DNA of 64,000 bases from Acetatifactor muris (GCF_024623325.1 NZ_JANJZD010000008.1:62001-126000); one strand, 5' to 3'. Counted from the stretch's first letter, positions 1 to 8,635 are shown. Program-made: numbers and translations. Notes: generated by a model from the sequence alone, not told the origin.

Positions 1-4
1 GTGT

Positions 5-123
5 TCTCCTTTCCCATTCCCTACCCCTGCGACGACGGCAGTTCCTTCCCTTTCGTCACATATATCTGTTCAAATCGAAGATTCAGTCAGCCACTTGGCG
101 CCATGTATACGAAATTAATTATA
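5..123 (-). promoter_or_regulatory. Possible promoter and ribosome binding site of a gene starting left of the window
   Basis: Read on the minus strand, a TATAAT box lies at 123-118 and a clear Shine-Dalgarno AAAGGAG lies at 11-5, so a start codon would fall at or just beyond the left edge. No good -35 box at 17-base spacing was found. No coding sequence of the inferred gene is visible. Confidence 0.35.
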
Positions 124-267
124 CTATATCCCTGCCGAAGCAACAGAAATATTCTTGGATTTGCCACGTAATATTTTTGGATTATTATACCCATGCATTC
201 AGTCTTACAGTTTTCTCCGACAGGTCTACTCTTTATATCTCTACATCCCGCCTGTCTTTTATCCTTT

Positions 268-310
268 TCATAAAAATGAGCCGCCCTGCAGACTCTGCTG
301 CAAAGCGGCC
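268..310 (-). terminator. Intrinsic terminator of the moxR-DUF58-transglutaminase operon
   Basis: On the minus strand an imperfect GC-rich hairpin (arms at 309-299 and 290-280) is followed by a short T-rich tract. It lies directly after the stop of the transglutaminase gene at 317, where the operon should end. The two-base mismatch in the stem makes it moderately strong. Confidence 0.6.
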
Positions 311-316
311 CTTCCT

Positions 317-2701
317 CTATCGATATCTCATCAGAACCATACGCATTCTATAGTAATAATACGCCAGCCTTCTCTCCCGTTTCAGCAGCTCCACCAGAAT
401 CTGCCGCTTCTTAACTGCTTCCCAGATCATATCCTCCGTCACAGGTCTTGCGCCATACACCACATCCTCATAGTCTTCGATAAACCGAAGCACCTCCCTC
501 ATATCCCGATCCACCGTCAAATCCCGACGCCCGGTCCCCCGTTCTCTCATCTCCTGCAGTGTCTCCCACTGTCCTCTCTCCAGCCCCAGCGCAGACAGAA
601 TCCGCAGATTCCGGCGGATTTCCTCCCGGAATTTCCCATCCGGACTCATCCGCCCGTAACGATATCTGCCCAGAGCATTTTCCAGCAGAACCGACAGGAC
701 ACACAGGAGTACAATCACCGGCAGCGCCACCCGCAGCATGCGCTGCAGATACCCCGTTTCTCCCGTATCTTCCACATCTGTCACATCTTCCATCTCAGGC
801 ATTTCCGGCATTTCTTCCATGGCCGGCGCCCCGAATTCCGGCATCTCAATATACGGCTGGTTTCCAGCTTCCGCAGCATCCTCATCCGGCTGATTCAGCC
901 CCCAGGAAGTATAACGCAGACCCCCGTATCCCGGCGTAGGCTCAAAGGGAATCCATCCCACTCCCGCTATGTAGACTTCCGGCCAGGCATGTGCCATATC
1001 CGAATATACATTGATCTCCCCCGTCCCCTGCGCAGGAACACAGTATCCCTGTACAAACCGTGCCGGAATTCCGTGAGCCCTGGCCAGCAATACAAAAGCA
1101 GTGGCAAAATAGGTACAGTACCCCTGACGACTTTCCAGCAGAAAATAATCCAGAAACGACTCCTGGTCCTTCACACTTTCCGGTAAAAGCCCCGGCGACT
1201 TCGTGTAGATCCATCCCGACAGTTCCTTTTCGATTGCCTTCAGCTTCTCCAGCATCGTCCCGGCCTCCCCGGTAATTTCCGCCACATATGCCGATGCCTC
1301 CCGGGAAAGAACAACTTCCCCCAGATATCTTTCCGTTATCCCCTGACGATACCTGGCCACCTCCTCCGGCGAAACCGGCGGTTCCTTCTCCTCCCGCCCG
1401 ATTCTCGTCCACAATTCATTCGAAATCGCCTCATCCATTTCTCCGGAGCTCATTACGGCCCTGTCTGCAGACTGTTCCTCCACAAAGTGCCAGAATTCCT
1501 CCTGGCCCAGGTTCATCCGGTAATACTGTACCCTGTATTCCGTCCCGTAACCTCCTCCCCGCTTCAAAAGCAGTGTTCCGTCATTACAGCTATAGGCGAA
1601 TCTCCTGCCGCCTTCTATTCTCCATACCTTGACAGGTGCAAAGACAAATCCAGTATGAAAGTATCGGTAATTAATACTTGCATTTATCTCATACATGTAA
1701 TCACCCCGATATCTGGCGTTATATTTCCGCACCGCGCACAAAGTCTCCGCAGTGTCCAGAAACACGCTGTCCTGATCGCCCTGATATCTTTGTTCCCACT
1801 GTCTGCCGTCAAAAGTGTCATAGACCTTCCCGGTCAGGTACAGATTCGCATTCTGGCCACGGTCCATCTGAACAGTCATCACTTCCCGGGACGCTTCCTG
1901 CAGATTTCCTCCCACTTCTCCATCTTCGGAAAAGCCGCTGAACGCCATGTCAAAGCCCTCTCCATTTCCCCACCGGATACTCTGCGTGAATGCACGAAAG
2001 TTCTCTCTGATCTGATGATAAACTGCCCGCACCAGCGGCCACTCGTAAGGTTTCTCAGGGGCCGGCATACACAGTGTCAGCACTGTATACAACAGGATAA
2101 AAGGCATAATCCACAGCATATGCGCCTTCCTGCCCCTGCCGCACACCTTCTCCCAGTGACGCTGCGTCCATTCCACATATGTCATCAGCAGGTACCCCAG
2201 AATAAAGACCACCGCCGGGCGTATCACTCTGTTCCTGTTAAAAAGGCAATACAGCAGCCCTGTTAAAAGCAGGCCGGAAAGGCCGATTTTCAGTGCCGGA
2301 AACCGCTCGAATAAAAGCTCTGTCAGGAAACACAATACCGCCATACCCGTCCCCAGCATCAACTCATATCCCATCTCCCATTCTGCAAATTCCACACTGT
2401 TTCCCCAAAGCCATGGAAAAAAGGACCGTAAAAAAACAAGGCTTTCCGTCCTCCCCGCGAAAGCCATTGTCGTACCCAGGCAGACTCCCACTGCCCCCAG
2501 ACACAGAATCCGCCCTCTCGTCCTCATGAAAATCAGTCCGGCAGATATCCCGAAAATCAGCACCGCCGCCAGAATCCGGATTCCGGGCCTTTCGCCGCTG
2601 CGAAACTGTTCTCTGCCAATCAGTCCCATGCACATCAACAGGCCGATATTTACCACCCGATACACCTTCCCGGCATCAAATCCCAACTTTTCCTTCATCA
2701 C
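317..2701 (-). CDS. Membrane transglutaminase-like protein (TgpA/DUF3488 type)
   Basis: The protein has 794 residues. An N-terminal half rich in hydrophobic segments is followed by an extracytoplasmic transglutaminase core and one more membrane segment near residue 660. The core shows the catalytic Cys in GYCTYFATAF (Cys529), the His in DMAHAWPEVY (about 571) and the acidic third residue in WIPFEPTPG. The ATG overlaps the TGA of the DUF58 gene (ATGA), so translation is coupled. MoxR, DUF58 and transglutaminase genes recur together in bacteria, and the family is thought to act on or near the cell surface. The substrate cannot be told from sequence. Confidence 0.9.
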   Translation of the reverse strand: MMKEKLGFDAGKVYRVVNIGLLMCMGLIGREQFRSGERPGIRILAAVLIFGISAGLIFMRTRGRILCLGAVGVCLGTTMAFAGRTESLVFLRSFFPWLWGNSVEFAEWEMGYELMLGTGMAVLCFLTELLFERFPALKIGLSGLLLTGLLYCLFNRNRVIRPAVVFILGYLLMTYVEWTQRHWEKVCGRGRKAHMLWIMPFILLYTVLTLCMPAPEKPYEWPLVRAVYHQIRENFRAFTQSIRWGNGEGFDMAFSGFSEDGEVGGNLQEASREVMTVQMDRGQNANLYLTGKVYDTFDGRQWEQRYQGDQDSVFLDTAETLCAVRKYNARYRGDYMYEINASINYRYFHTGFVFAPVKVWRIEGGRRFAYSCNDGTLLLKRGGGYGTEYRVQYYRMNLGQEEFWHFVEEQSADRAVMSSGEMDEAISNELWTRIGREEKEPPVSPEEVARYRQGITERYLGEVVLSREASAYVAEITGEAGTMLEKLKAIEKELSGWIYTKSPGLLPESVKDQESFLDYFLLESRQGYCTYFATAFVLLARAHGIPARFVQGYCVPAQGTGEINVYSDMAHAWPEVYIAGVGWIPFEPTPGYGGLRYTSWGLNQPDEDAAEAGNQPYIEMPEFGAPAMEEMPEMPEMEDVTDVEDTGETGYLQRMLRVALPVIVLLCVLSVLLENALGRYRYGRMSPDGKFREEIRRNLRILSALGLERGQWETLQEMRERGTGRRDLTVDRDMREVLRFIEDYEDVVYGARPVTEDMIWEAVKKRQILVELLKRERRLAYYYYRMRMVLMRYR

Positions 2702-3861
2702 AATACCCCTTCCAGACCGGCTTCTATGGGAATCACCACAATCTGCCTTCTCTCATTGCTCTGTCTGAGATACGCTTCCTGATTCTCGTCGGCAACTACA
2801 TAAATCACCGTCACCATCCCCACTCCGTTTAACCTCTCTGCCGCTTCCATGATTCTGTCATCCAGCCTGTGCAGAATGAAAAAAACAGCCCTGCAGGACC
2901 ATAGCTCTCCCCCTGACACTACCTCCTCCAGAAGAGCATGAATATCCTCCTTTTCCCCGAAACTCACCCCGGAAATCGCCTGATAAAAAGCATCAAAATC
3001 CCGGATACCTTTCACCTGCTCCCGCATCGTAACCGTCTGCCCATAATAAACCGAAAAAGGAATCTCCTTTCCGGCAAAGAAAAAGCCCAGTGCCAGCAGC
3101 GTCTCCAGCATTTTATTTTCCAGCGGCAGATACACCTTCCTGTCCGTGTCATAGCGTGTCATATCACAGAAAATGCCAATTCCCTGCCTCTCCTCTCCAA
3201 TTCTGGTTCTGGTCTTCAGCTTCCCCTCTCTGGCAGTAGTCTTCCAGTGAATGCGATTCGGCGGGTCTCCCTCCACATAGTCCCGCACATTGACATCCGG
3301 CTCCATTCCGGCAAAGGTTTCTTTCTGTAGAAGTGCCTGAAAATCCTCCACGCTTTTCAGCTCAGGCAACTGCACAACCTTTGGATTCACCAGAGCCTTG
3401 ATTGTACTGGGGTTGGCATAGCACACTCGAAAAAGCCGCAGAAAATCTGTCACTATCACCTCTTTTACACCCACTTCATATTCCCCGCGGTATTTGCACA
3501 CAATTCTGGTCTCAAAAGGTAATCTGTCTCCTGGAAGCAGCTCATATTCCGTATCCCCCGGAAGTTCCTCCACGTTGGAAAAGTCAGAAAACAGTCTCAC
3601 GCTGACACTGGTAAAGGCAAAACAGTCCTCATTCTGCAGCACGAAAAAATAGGATTCCGGCTGGCCGCACACCATGCTTCTACTTCCGATTTCCTGATAA
3701 ATTTTAAAGCGAAAATAAACACAGGCGATATAGATCAGAGAGATCACGGGAATCATGGTCATTCCAAAGAAAAAGCCATAGCTGACTGCACCGCCGAAAT
3801 TTGTGATGGCAGCCAGTGACAGAATCCACAGTGCCAGAAAAATCAATCTGCGTATTTTCAT
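2698..3861 (-). CDS. DUF58 domain protein
   Basis: The protein has 387 residues. Two hydrophobic N-terminal segments are followed by a large soluble part with the DUF58 signature: YVEGDPPNRIHWKTTAREGKL about residues 200-220, then a von Willebrand A-like fold. DUF58 proteins are partners of MoxR ATPases, which are thought to remodel or insert metal into vWA-type targets. The gene is second in the operon, between moxR and the transglutaminase gene, overlapping the latter by four bases. Confidence 0.9.
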   Translation of the reverse strand: MKIRRLIFLALWILSLAAITNFGGAVSYGFFFGMTMIPVISLIYIACVYFRFKIYQEIGSRSMVCGQPESYFFVLQNEDCFAFTSVSVRLFSDFSNVEELPGDTEYELLPGDRLPFETRIVCKYRGEYEVGVKEVIVTDFLRLFRVCYANPSTIKALVNPKVVQLPELKSVEDFQALLQKETFAGMEPDVNVRDYVEGDPPNRIHWKTTAREGKLKTRTRIGEERQGIGIFCDMTRYDTDRKVYLPLENKMLETLLALGFFFAGKEIPFSVYYGQTVTMREQVKGIRDFDAFYQAISGVSFGEKEDIHALLEEVVSGGELWSCRAVFFILHRLDDRIMEAAERLNGVGMVTVIYVVADENQEAYLRQSNERRQIVVIPIEAGLEGVL

Positions 3862-3928
3862 CGTCCTTCCCTTTCTCAGAATTCAAAGCAATATCCTGAC
3901 CGATATCACCATATTGATTAAATACTTT

Positions 3929-4870
3929 TCACACCGGTATCTTCACTTTCAGAATCAGATTCTTTAAAATGGCGGCGGCATCAGCTTTCTGGATTCTGGC
4001 CTCGGAAGATAGTTTCAGCCTGTGCAGAAGCACCTGAGTGGCCACAGCTTTCACATCATCCGGCTTCACGAAATCTCTCCCCTGCAGAAATGCCTTTCCC
4101 TGAGAGGCCCGCAGAAGGGCAAGTACCGCTCTGGGGCTGGCCCCCAATACAAACCGGGGCTCCGTTCTTGTCAGTGTCACAATATCCTCCATATATCCCA
4201 ACATGGCTTCTCTCACTGTAACTGCCCGGACTTTTTCCCTTATTTCCAGGATATCTTCCGCCCTGCACACGGTTTCCACGCTGTCTGGAGTCTGTCCCTC
4301 CAGGAACAGCGACGCCATCCGGATCTCCTGCTCTCTGTCCGGATACCCTATGGAAAAGCGCATCATAAAACGGTCCAGCTGCGCCTCCGGCAATGGATAG
4401 GTTCCTGTGAATTCCACCGGATTCTGAGTAGCAATTACCATGAATGGCCTGGGCAGCCGGTAGACCTTTCCGTCCACTGTCACCTGCCCTTCCGCCATGG
4501 CTTCCAACAGACTCGCCTGCGTTCTGGGGGAGGTCCTGTTAATCTCGTCCGCCAGCAGGATCTGATTCATCACGGCTCCGGACCGATATTCAAAATCATT
4601 GGTTTTCATATTATAGATGGATACGCCGGCCACATCCCCGGGCATGGTATCCGGCGTAAACTGAATCCTGCCGAAACGGCATTCCATACTCCTGGCCAAT
4701 GTCGCTGCCAAGGTGGTCTTCCCCACGCCGGGTACATCCTCCAGAAGCACATGTCCTCCCGCAAAGAGGCAGATCAGCAGGTTCTCCACAGCCTCCGCTT
4801 TTCCGATAAACACACGGTTAATACTTTCTTCCAGCTTTTTTGCCAGATTGTATTCACTATATTCGTCCAT
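3929..4870 (-). CDS. MoxR family AAA+ ATPase
   Basis: The protein has 313 residues. Walker A is VPGVGKTT (Lys51), Walker B is LLADEINR (Asp108, Glu109), and the sensor region is IATQNPVEFTGTYPLPEAQLDRF, given here by its start and end motifs IATQNP and EAQLDRF. The AAA lid domain follows. MoxR proteins act as cytoplasmic chaperone-like ATPases on vWA-containing partners, here probably the DUF58 protein encoded next. It is the first gene of the three-gene operon. The ATG at 4870 is preceded by a GGAGG-like site. Confidence 0.93.
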   Translation of the reverse strand: MDEYSEYNLAKKLEESINRVFIGKAEAVENLLICLFAGGHVLLEDVPGVGKTTLAATLARSMECRFGRIQFTPDTMPGDVAGVSIYNMKTNDFEYRSGAVMNQILLADEINRTSPRTQASLLEAMAEGQVTVDGKVYRLPRPFMVIATQNPVEFTGTYPLPEAQLDRFMMRFSIGYPDREQEIRMASLFLEGQTPDSVETVCRAEDILEIREKVRAVTVREAMLGYMEDIVTLTRTEPRFVLGASPRAVLALLRASQGKAFLQGRDFVKPDDVKAVATQVLLHRLKLSSEARIQKADAAAILKNLILKVKIPV

Positions 4871-4949
4871 TTTATCCGCCTCCTGTCCGCTCTTGCGACT
4901 CTATGTTTCTCAAAACACTTTATGTCAGTTTAACACAGCACTGGGGTTT

Positions 4950-5305
4950 TTGCAATCGGTGGGAAGCCTGCCGGGCTTTAGAGAGGCCAGGATTCCTGCA
5001 AGGACTTACTGGGGACTGCCACTAAGTCCAGGTTACTGCGGCAAGGCAAGTTTAAAACAAAGGGACGGCAGAGGAGGCCGGTGGTTCTTTCCTCGGCGGG
5101 GTAACGCGCCGGTAAACTAAGCCTCAACTTCGACTAAAGCGCGAAAGTACCGCGCTTAAGTCTGCGTAGAGGCTGGATTTTACCTCTGCTAAGGGCACCC
5201 CTCAGTGCTGTCGGAAAGAACCACCGGCCTCCTCTGCCTGTTTCTCTGCAAGTTACACTGACTTGGGGCAGATATGGACTAAACTTTCTGGTCTGGTATG
5301 GTTTG
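4950..5305 (+). ncRNA. Large structured RNA candidate, copy 1
   Basis: No convincing protein is encoded here. The centre is a 26-bp perfect inverted repeat (5067-5092 with 5213-5238), a long helix enclosing a compact core. Inside are GGTAACGCGCC, a hairpin at about 5137-5157 with loop GAAAGTAC, and the segment GGATTTTACCTCTGCTAAGG. A smaller stem, GGACTTA with TAAGTCC, lies upstream at 5002-5029. A diverged copy lies in inverted orientation at 5310-5735. Helices change sequence between copies but keep pairing, which indicates selection on RNA structure. Strand and ends are inferred and no promoter was identified. The class was not recognised with certainty; a known large-RNA family such as raiA is possible. 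Confidence 0.6.
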
Positions 5306-5309
5306 TAAA

Positions 5310-5735
5310 GTTCCAGTCTTCTGTAGCCATAAGTTGGTCTGCAGTATTACCCCACGAAACCCTGCGGAAAGACAGGCGGAGAAGGGGTGGGAGGCTCTTT
5401 CCAAGTGTCCGCAAGGACACTTTTTGCACCAAAGGGGTGCCCTTAGCAGAGATGAAATCCACTGCCTACTGAAACTTGGGAGCGGTACTTTCGCTCCTTA
5501 GTTTCTGTTGGCAGTTAGTTCATCGGCGCGTTACCAAAGAACCTCCCACCCCTTCTCCGCCGTCCCTTCGCTTTAAAGGAAGGGCCTTTGTTGAGCCTTG
5601 CGGGTATCCTGGTCTTTAGCGGCAGGGCCCTGTTGGGCCTTGCAGGTATCCTGGTCTTTAGCGGCAGGGCCCTGTTGGGCCTTGCGGGTATTCTGGCCTC
5701 AGGACCTTTACAGGTCCTTGCGGGGACCTGCCCCT
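5310..5735 (-). ncRNA. Large structured RNA candidate, copy 2 (inverted)
   Basis: Read on the minus strand this repeats the plan of copy 1. A 25-bp terminal helix (5561-5537 with 5399-5375, one G-U pair) encloses GGTAACGCGCC, a hairpin with loop GAAAGTAC, and the conserved CTCTGCTAAGGGCACCCC. An extra perfect 8-bp hairpin (5422-5415 with 5410-5403) is absent from copy 1. The GAAAGTAC hairpin carries two compensatory base-pair changes relative to copy 1. Its 5' part holds about three tandem 42-base modules where copy 1 has about one. The homology runs past the core on both sides, so the whole region looks like an old inverted duplication. Confidence 0.6.
5582..5701 (-). repeat. Tandem repeat of about 42 bases, 2.8 units
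   Basis: Units start at 5582 (43 bases), 5625 (42 bases) and 5667 (partial). They share CTTGCGGGTATCCTGG and TTTAGCGGCAGGGCC with few changes. Each unit has a small GGCCC-AACA-GGGCC hairpin on the minus strand. The array is the 5' part of RNA copy 2. A single related module appears in copy 1 at about 4986-5045, so the number of modules differs between the copies. Confidence 0.75.
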
Positions 5736-5792
5736 CGTGAAGTAAACGCGAATTTTCCTGCCAGCACAGCCATCTAAAAATTTTAAAAGTAC

Positions 5793-5971
5793 TTGTACAC
5801 AGCAGAAAGCTATGCTATAGTAAACATGTTATCATCCGCTGGTTTATACTTCGGGTGAAGTATCTAAATTCAGCGCACAGGAATCTGCAAATTCCAAAAG
5901 CCACTGAATTCTGTTGTATCGGCTTTTCGCCACCTTTTCAAGCGAAATAAAACAAAATAAGGGCAGGCGAA
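5793..5971 (+). promoter_or_regulatory. Sigma-A promoter and structured leader shared with the 62.7 kb locus
   Basis: The -35 TTGTAC (5793-5798) and -10 TATAGT (5816-5821) are 17 bases apart. The leader contains ACTTC-GGGT-GAAGT, an AATTCAG/CTGAATT stem, and GGCTTTTCGCC (5921-5931), which can pair with AAGGGCAGGCGAA (to 5971). The same promoter flanks and the same pairing blocks occur at 62693-62900 before an Rpn-type nuclease gene. Here the next good gene is the signal peptidase II-like gene at 6122. The leader is about 300 bases and may control that gene. Confidence 0.6.
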
Positions 5972-6121
5972 GCAGCGTTTCTTCTTTTCGATAAGAGAAC
6001 TGGGGAAAAACGGAGAGAAAAAGGCAGAAGGCAGACATGGCAGTTGAATTGCGACAAAATGATTCCATATGTTCGAATCTGTCGTTGAAAATCCTGCGTT
6101 ATAGGAAAGGAATGGAAAAAT

Positions 6122-6568
6122 ATGGGCTTATTATTTCTATATATTCTCCTCATTACGGGCATTTTTGCAGGAGAATTCTGGCTGAAAAACCGGGCGGAAA
6201 ACAGAGAAAGCAGCGCAGGACAGACAAAGTTTATCCTGATCCGCCGATATCATAACCGTGGTGCCGCGCTTAATTTGGGGCAGCGTCACAGGCGTATTGT
6301 AGCTGCCGTTTCGGCAGTATTCTGCCTGCTTGCGTTTATCTGCTTTCTTCTCAGCCTGGGGCAGAAGGGGAATCACCTGCTGCGCCTGGGTCTTGCCATT
6401 TTGCTGGGCGGTGCCTTCAGCAATACCTATGACAGACTGAAGAGAAAATATGTTGTGGACTATTTCTCTTTCAATGTAAAATGGAAACCGCTCCGTCGGA
6501 TTGTATTTAATCTTTCGGATTTCTGCATTATAGCAGGTGCATTGCTGGCGGCCATTGAAGCGCCATAA
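6122..6568 (+). CDS. Signal peptidase II-like protein (lipoprotein signal peptidase family)
   Basis: The protein has 148 residues with about four membrane segments. The family's conserved blocks are present: NRGAALNLG, GGAFSNTYDRLKRKYVVDYF with the first catalytic Asp, and FNLSDFCI with the second. The usual LDQxTK block near the N-terminus is replaced by GEFWLKNR, so it is probably a paralog rather than the housekeeping LspA. The family cleaves prolipoprotein signal peptides before the lipidated Cys. The start at 6122 has GGAATGG upstream. The gene stands alone behind a long leader and converges on carbamate kinase. Confidence 0.75.
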   Translation: MGLLFLYILLITGIFAGEFWLKNRAENRESSAGQTKFILIRRYHNRGAALNLGQRHRRIVAAVSAVFCLLAFICFLLSLGQKGNHLLRLGLAILLGGAFSNTYDRLKRKYVVDYFSFNVKWKPLRRIVFNLSDFCIIAGALLAAIEAP

Positions 6569-6574
6569 TCCACA

Positions 6575-6613
6575 GCAGCTCCCCCGACCTTTCATGCAGG
6601 ACAGGGGAGCTGC
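6575..6613. terminator. Strong stem-loop between convergent genes
   Basis: A perfect 10-bp inverted repeat (GCAGCTCCCC with GGGGAGCTGC) lies between the stop codons of the signal peptidase-like gene and carbamate kinase. There is no T-run on either side, so it may be a 3'-end stabiliser or factor-dependent stop rather than a classic terminator. Confidence 0.45.
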
Positions 6614-6622
6614 CGCAGGGGA

Positions 6623-7558
6623 TTACTGTGTTATCACAGTTCCTGCCCTGCCCTTCACGGCATCTCTGACTTTTTTCATGGAAGTGATCAGGACCCTGCC
6701 TTTTTTCACCTTCTCCAGATAGGCAATGGCAGCTTCAATCTTCGGGAGCATGGTTCCTGCTTCAAACTGTCCCTGATTGATTTCTGCTTTCGCCTCAGCT
6801 ACAGTCATAGCCGTGACAGGTGTCTGATTTTCTGATCCATAATTCCTGTACACGCATTCCACGCCTGTGAGAATTATCAGCTCATCGCAGTTCAAATCTG
6901 CAGCCAGCTTCCCGGCAATGGCATCTTTTTCGATCACAGCAGAAGCGCCTTTCAGCACATGCTGCTGTTCAATCACAGGAATGCCCCCACCTCCGCAGGC
7001 AATCACCACCTGGTCAGCCTCTGCCAATGTACGAATGGCCTCAATTTCCACAATATCTATGGGTTTGGGCGCTGCAACCACTCTGCGATAGCCCTTGCCG
7101 GGATATTCCCGCACGTAATTCCCCTTCTTAATCTCTGTCTCCGCGTCCTCTTTTGCCATATAACGACCAATGACTTTGGTCGGTTCATAAAAAGCTTCAT
7201 CATAGGGATCCACAGTCACCTGGGTCAGAATGGTGCTGACAGATTTGGGAATCCCCCGGCTCAGCAGCTCTGAACGAAGCGCATTTTGAATATCATATCC
7301 CACATAGCCCTGGCTCATGGCCGAACATACGCACATGGGCGCCGGAGTATAATCAATATACACCCGGTGCAGTTCCGTCATTGCCTTGTGAATCATGCTG
7401 ACCTGCGGACCATTGCTGTGTGTAATTGTCAGCTGATAATCCTCTTCCACAAGATCCGCCAGCGCTCCTGCCGTCACCTTAACCGCATCTCTCTGGGCGC
7501 CTGTGGTATATCCCAAAGCGTCATGTCCAAGGGAAACTACTGCTGTTTTTCTGCTCAT
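6623..7558 (-). CDS. arcC: Carbamate kinase
   Basis: The protein has 311 residues, the usual size for the family. It matches carbamate kinase throughout: SNGPQVSMI near residue 49, PAPMCVCSAMSQGYVGYDIQ, VIACGGGGIPV, the conserved KDAIAGKLAADLN and the C-terminal GTMLPKIEAAIAYLE. The enzyme makes ATP from carbamoyl phosphate and ADP in arginine, agmatine or allantoin breakdown. No arginine deiminase or carbamoyltransferase gene is adjacent, so the pathway it serves here is unknown. Confidence 0.93.
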   Translation of the reverse strand: MSRKTAVVSLGHDALGYTTGAQRDAVKVTAGALADLVEEDYQLTITHSNGPQVSMIHKAMTELHRVYIDYTPAPMCVCSAMSQGYVGYDIQNALRSELLSRGIPKSVSTILTQVTVDPYDEAFYEPTKVIGRYMAKEDAETEIKKGNYVREYPGKGYRRVVAAPKPIDIVEIEAIRTLAEADQVVIACGGGGIPVIEQQHVLKGASAVIEKDAIAGKLAADLNCDELIILTGVECVYRNYGSENQTPVTAMTVAEAKAEINQGQFEAGTMLPKIEAAIAYLEKVKKGRVLITSMKKVRDAVKGRAGTVITQ

Positions 7559-7639
7559 TTTATCTACCTCTCTGTCCGAAAGCAGGTTTCCTGTGTATAC
7601 AGGATTCCTGCCTCATGCCTGCGAATCTTCGGCACTGAC

Positions 7640-8635
7640 TCATTTCCTTCGCTTATTATTGAACACTGCTTTCAGGATACACAGGAGCGCCCCAAAAAGC
7701 AGTGCCGCCACCGGCCATATCAGCGCGACCGTCTTCCACTCATATCCGCCTAATCCCAGACCCAGGAAAGCTGCCACTACCAGGCACCAGTACGCTCCGG
7801 AAATAAGGGAAATCTTCTGTGCTTCTGCCTTTTTCTCCTCTGTATAGTCGCCTTCCTGAAGCAACTTGTCATAACTGCCTCTGATACTTTCCACCCACAC
7901 AAACAGGAACACTGCCGCTGCCACAAATCCCAGCAATACAGTGACACAGATAATCAATACAAAATCTTCTGCAGTGAAGGCTGCTGCCAGCATGGTAGGT
8001 ACCACACCCAGAATGCACAATACAGTTCCCACGGTAATCCCCATATTGTAAGTCCAGGAAAATGCTTCTTTTTTCTTTGCTGCCATTCCTTTTACTCCGT
8101 ATTGCAGCGTCAGCTTTTCCTTTTCCAGGTATTCATACTTTTCCAACTGTGTCCCGGTAAATACAAATACTGCTACACCCATTGCCACCAGAACTAATAA
8201 TATGGCCACCCCGATTCCGCCTGCCATATCTTCACTTAAAAGCATTTTGCCATACTCGGCCATCCCTCCAAGCAGAAGAAGCGGAATCGGTGACAATACA
8301 CACAGGGCTGTAGCCGCTGCTCTGGGAAGCGCAAACCGCTTCGTCAGATTCAGAAATCGGTCGGCTTCTTCCATGGATACAATCTTAGCCTCTGCTTCCT
8401 CTGACACAACTTCCAATTCAGCAGGCTCTGCTTCCTCCGTCTCTTCCTTCAGTAAATAATCTGTGCTGACCGCAAACAGCTGACTCAGCATAATAATTTT
8501 ATCAATATCGGGAATGGAAGTTCCGCTTTCCCACTTTGACACAGACTGCCTGGAAATGTCAAGCTTATCTGCCAGTTCCTCCTGAGACCATCCTTTTTTC
8601 TTTCTGAGCACCATTACCTTTTCGCTGAAATTCAT
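7640..8635 (-). CDS. XRE-family regulator with C-terminal membrane domain
   Basis: The protein has 331 residues. Residues 5-60 form an XRE helix-turn-helix (KKGWSQEELADKLDISRQSVSKWESG). A charged linker of about 50 residues follows, then five or six hydrophobic segments to the end. Such membrane-anchored XRE proteins are common in Clostridia, and their signals are mostly unknown. Two short palindromes upstream at 8777-8823 could be its own operators. It is transcribed away from the pilus operon's last gene, with about 260 bases between. Confidence 0.85.
   Translation of the reverse strand: MNFSEKVMVLRKKKGWSQEELADKLDISRQSVSKWESGTSIPDIDKIIMLSQLFAVSTDYLLKEETEEAEPAELEVVSEEAEAKIVSMEEADRFLNLTKRFALPRAAATALCVLSPIPLLLLGGMAEYGKMLLSEDMAGGIGVAILLVLVAMGVAVFVFTGTQLEKYEYLEKEKLTLQYGVKGMAAKKKEAFSWTYNMGITVGTVLCILGVVPTMLAAAFTAEDFVLIICVTVLLGFVAAAVFLFVWVESIRGSYDKLLQEGDYTEEKKAEAQKISLISGAYWCLVVAAFLGLGLGGYEWKTVALIWPVAALLFGALLCILKAVFNNKRRK

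Noticed and set aside
155..1186. Plus-strand frame of 343 codons opposite the transglutaminase gene
   Set aside because: It is rich in Pro, His and Arg, lacks a ribosome binding site, and lies antisense to a gene with clear catalytic motifs.
4840..5501. Several short frames of 60-70 codons on both strands
   Set aside because: They fall inside the inverted structured-RNA pair, lack ribosome binding sites, and differ between the two copies, while the helices are kept.
5582..5701. Repeat array considered as CRISPR
   Set aside because: The units are directly adjacent without unique spacers, and there are no cas genes.
6037..6255. Plus-strand frame of 72 codons ahead of the signal peptidase-like gene
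   Set aside because: It overlaps the start of the better-supported frame, lacks similarity to Rpn proteins, and has no recognisable motif.
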